The translations under genes were made by a program, and so were the position numbers. Below are positions 5,208 through 5,935 of a DNA stretch of 5,935 nucleotides, in pieces. The notes below the pieces were generated by a model. The model saw nothing but the letters and a program-made list of their open reading frames with translations. It had not been told where the DNA came from and searched no databases. The DNA comes from Desulfobacterales bacterium (GTDB lineage: Bacteria > Desulfobacterota > Desulfobacteria > Desulfobacterales > ETH-SRB1). Position 1 is the first letter of the stretch. Each line of letters begins with the position of its first letter. Where the stretch lies: the NCBI GenBank assembly GCA_030017395.1, contig JASEIZ010000139.1:1-5935 (forward strand), given 5' to 3'.

Positions 5208-5935
5208 TTAACCAGCCAGATTTCCTTTTTTCAAATCTGCAATCCAGCGCTGAAATTGATGAGGTATCAGCAAATCAAAGGTGTAATGCTGTTTCGCATC
5301 TGGCTGATATCTGCTCTCAAGGTCTGCCAGGTTCAATGCGCCTAATTTTCTGTTCACCCTTTCAAAGTGAGCTTTTGCATACTCCTTTTTTGCCGGGGTT
5401 GCTTCGTCCCGCTCTTCATCAGATTTGATCTCCACCGCTCTGATAAGGCTTTCTATACCGTCGTCCTGGAGTTTTTTCAGTTTTTCAAGATGATCCAGGT
5501 ACCCTTCACCGTCAAGCCTTGAAATGTACTCATCAAGATCAATCTTTATGAAAAAATCGGGATTAAAACTTCGCTTGACCCTGTCTTTTCCGCCTTTCCA
5601 GTATTCATAATCAATGGAGTAAAAATTCTTATCAGGTGATTTTATCCAGGAATCAATATAATCAGAATTGTCTATCAGTTGAAAAACAAACTCCTTTTCC
5701 GGTGAATGAGAGACCAGAACTATGTTTTGCGGACTTTTCAGTTTTGATGTATTTACCACATAGGGCGGTCTTGTATCGCCCTTTACAAATGTCCGGATGA
5801 TTTCATCTCTTCTTTCCACAAAATCTTCAGGCTTAAAAAGGGAAAGCTGTTGCTTATCTTTCGGGCGAGCTCTTAATTCGTTGATGAACTCGTAAAAAGT
5901 CTCTAAATCGTCATGCCGGACTTGATCCGGCATCC
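5208..5935 (-). CDS. C-terminal part of a type III restriction/DEAD-box helicase-like protein with a PD-(D/E)xK nuclease domain, 5' end not visible
   Basis: The visible 241 codons contain SFNPDFF (Asp126) and VEIK (Glu168, Lys170), the spacing of a PD-(D/E)xK nuclease core. The end has a KAHFERVNRKL helix and YTFDLLIPHQFQRWIADL. This resembles the C-terminal nuclease domain of Res-type (type III restriction, DEAD/DEAH helicase) subunits, which are usually 800 residues or more. The helicase motifs would lie upstream, outside the window, if they exist. Residues 1-18 (MPDQVRHDDLETFYEFIN) are a translation of the palindromic element at 5881-5935, so native coding starts near 5880. The ATG at 5933 lies in the element, and the frame stays open to the edge. 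Either the gene is broken by the element or the element is an in-frame insertion; the window cannot tell. The nuclease fold is fairly likely, the restriction role an inference. Confidence 0.6.
   Translation of the reverse strand, partial: MPDQVRHDDLETFYEFINELRARPKDKQQLSLFKPEDFVERRDEIIRTFVKGDTRPPYVVNTSKLKSPQNIVLVSHSPEKEFVFQLIDNSDYIDSWIKSPDKNFYSIDYEYWKGGKDRVKRSFNPDFFIKIDLDEYISRLDGEGYLDHLEKLKKLQDDGIESLIRAVEIKSDEERDEATPAKKEYAKAHFERVNRKLGALNLADLESRYQPDAKQHYTFDLLIPHQFQRWIADLKKGNLAG
5881..5935. mobile_element. 135-bp palindromic MITE-like element, copy 3, inverted and cut by the window edge
   Basis: The reverse complement of 5882-5935 matches the last 54 bases of the core at 1745-1879 (that is 1826-1879) with about three differences, and includes the hairpin ATGCCGGA/TCCGGCAT. 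It lies in the opposite orientation to the other two copies. The rest of the element is beyond the right edge. It is read in frame as the first visible codons of the nuclease-like gene. Confidence 0.75.

Noticed and set aside
1740..5935. CRISPR array
   Set aside because: The repeated units are 135-bp palindromes separated by whole genes, with no regular short repeats and spacers.

Overview
The window looks like a chromosomal segment of a sulfate-reducer-like deltaproteobacterium (Desulfobacterota, perhaps Desulfobacterales). That placement is an inference from the style of the RecA and AlaRS proteins, the thpR-recA-alaS gene order and the density of short palindromic repeats. No taxonomic search could be run.

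Layout. On the + strand, the 3' part of thpR (RNA 2',3'-cyclic phosphodiesterase) enters from the left edge. It is preceded, in the same open frame, by a GC-rich palindromic repeat. A non-coding stretch of about 350 bases follows and is mostly filled by a 221-base MITE-like element (349-569) with terminal inverted repeats and two perfect 13-bp hairpins whose loops are complementary to each other. Next come recA (660-1685) and alaS (1916-4549), both apparently intact. They are separated by a short dispersed repeat and by copy 1 of a 135-bp palindromic element. No recX lies between them, although recX often occupies that place. Copy 2 of the same element lies 26 bases after alaS.

From 4614 to the right edge all genes are on the - strand. 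In transcription order they are: the C-terminal part of a type III restriction/DEAD-box-like protein with a PD-(D/E)xK nuclease signature, a 47-codon basic small ORF, and an unknown protein whose last third is encoded inside copy 2 of the palindromic element. A third, edge-truncated copy of the element is fused in frame to the start of the visible part of the nuclease gene. The - strand block looks like eroding accessory DNA next to a conserved housekeeping block.

How it works together. recA serves recombination and the SOS response, alaS serves translation and thpR serves RNA end metabolism. They are neighbours by conserved order rather than by one pathway. The most notable content is the repeat population: three 135-bp palindromes (one cut by the edge), one 221-bp TIR element, one GC-rich palindrome and one short dispersed repeat in under 6 kb. 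All are placed at gene ends or inside reading frames. No complete new multi-gene system is visible.
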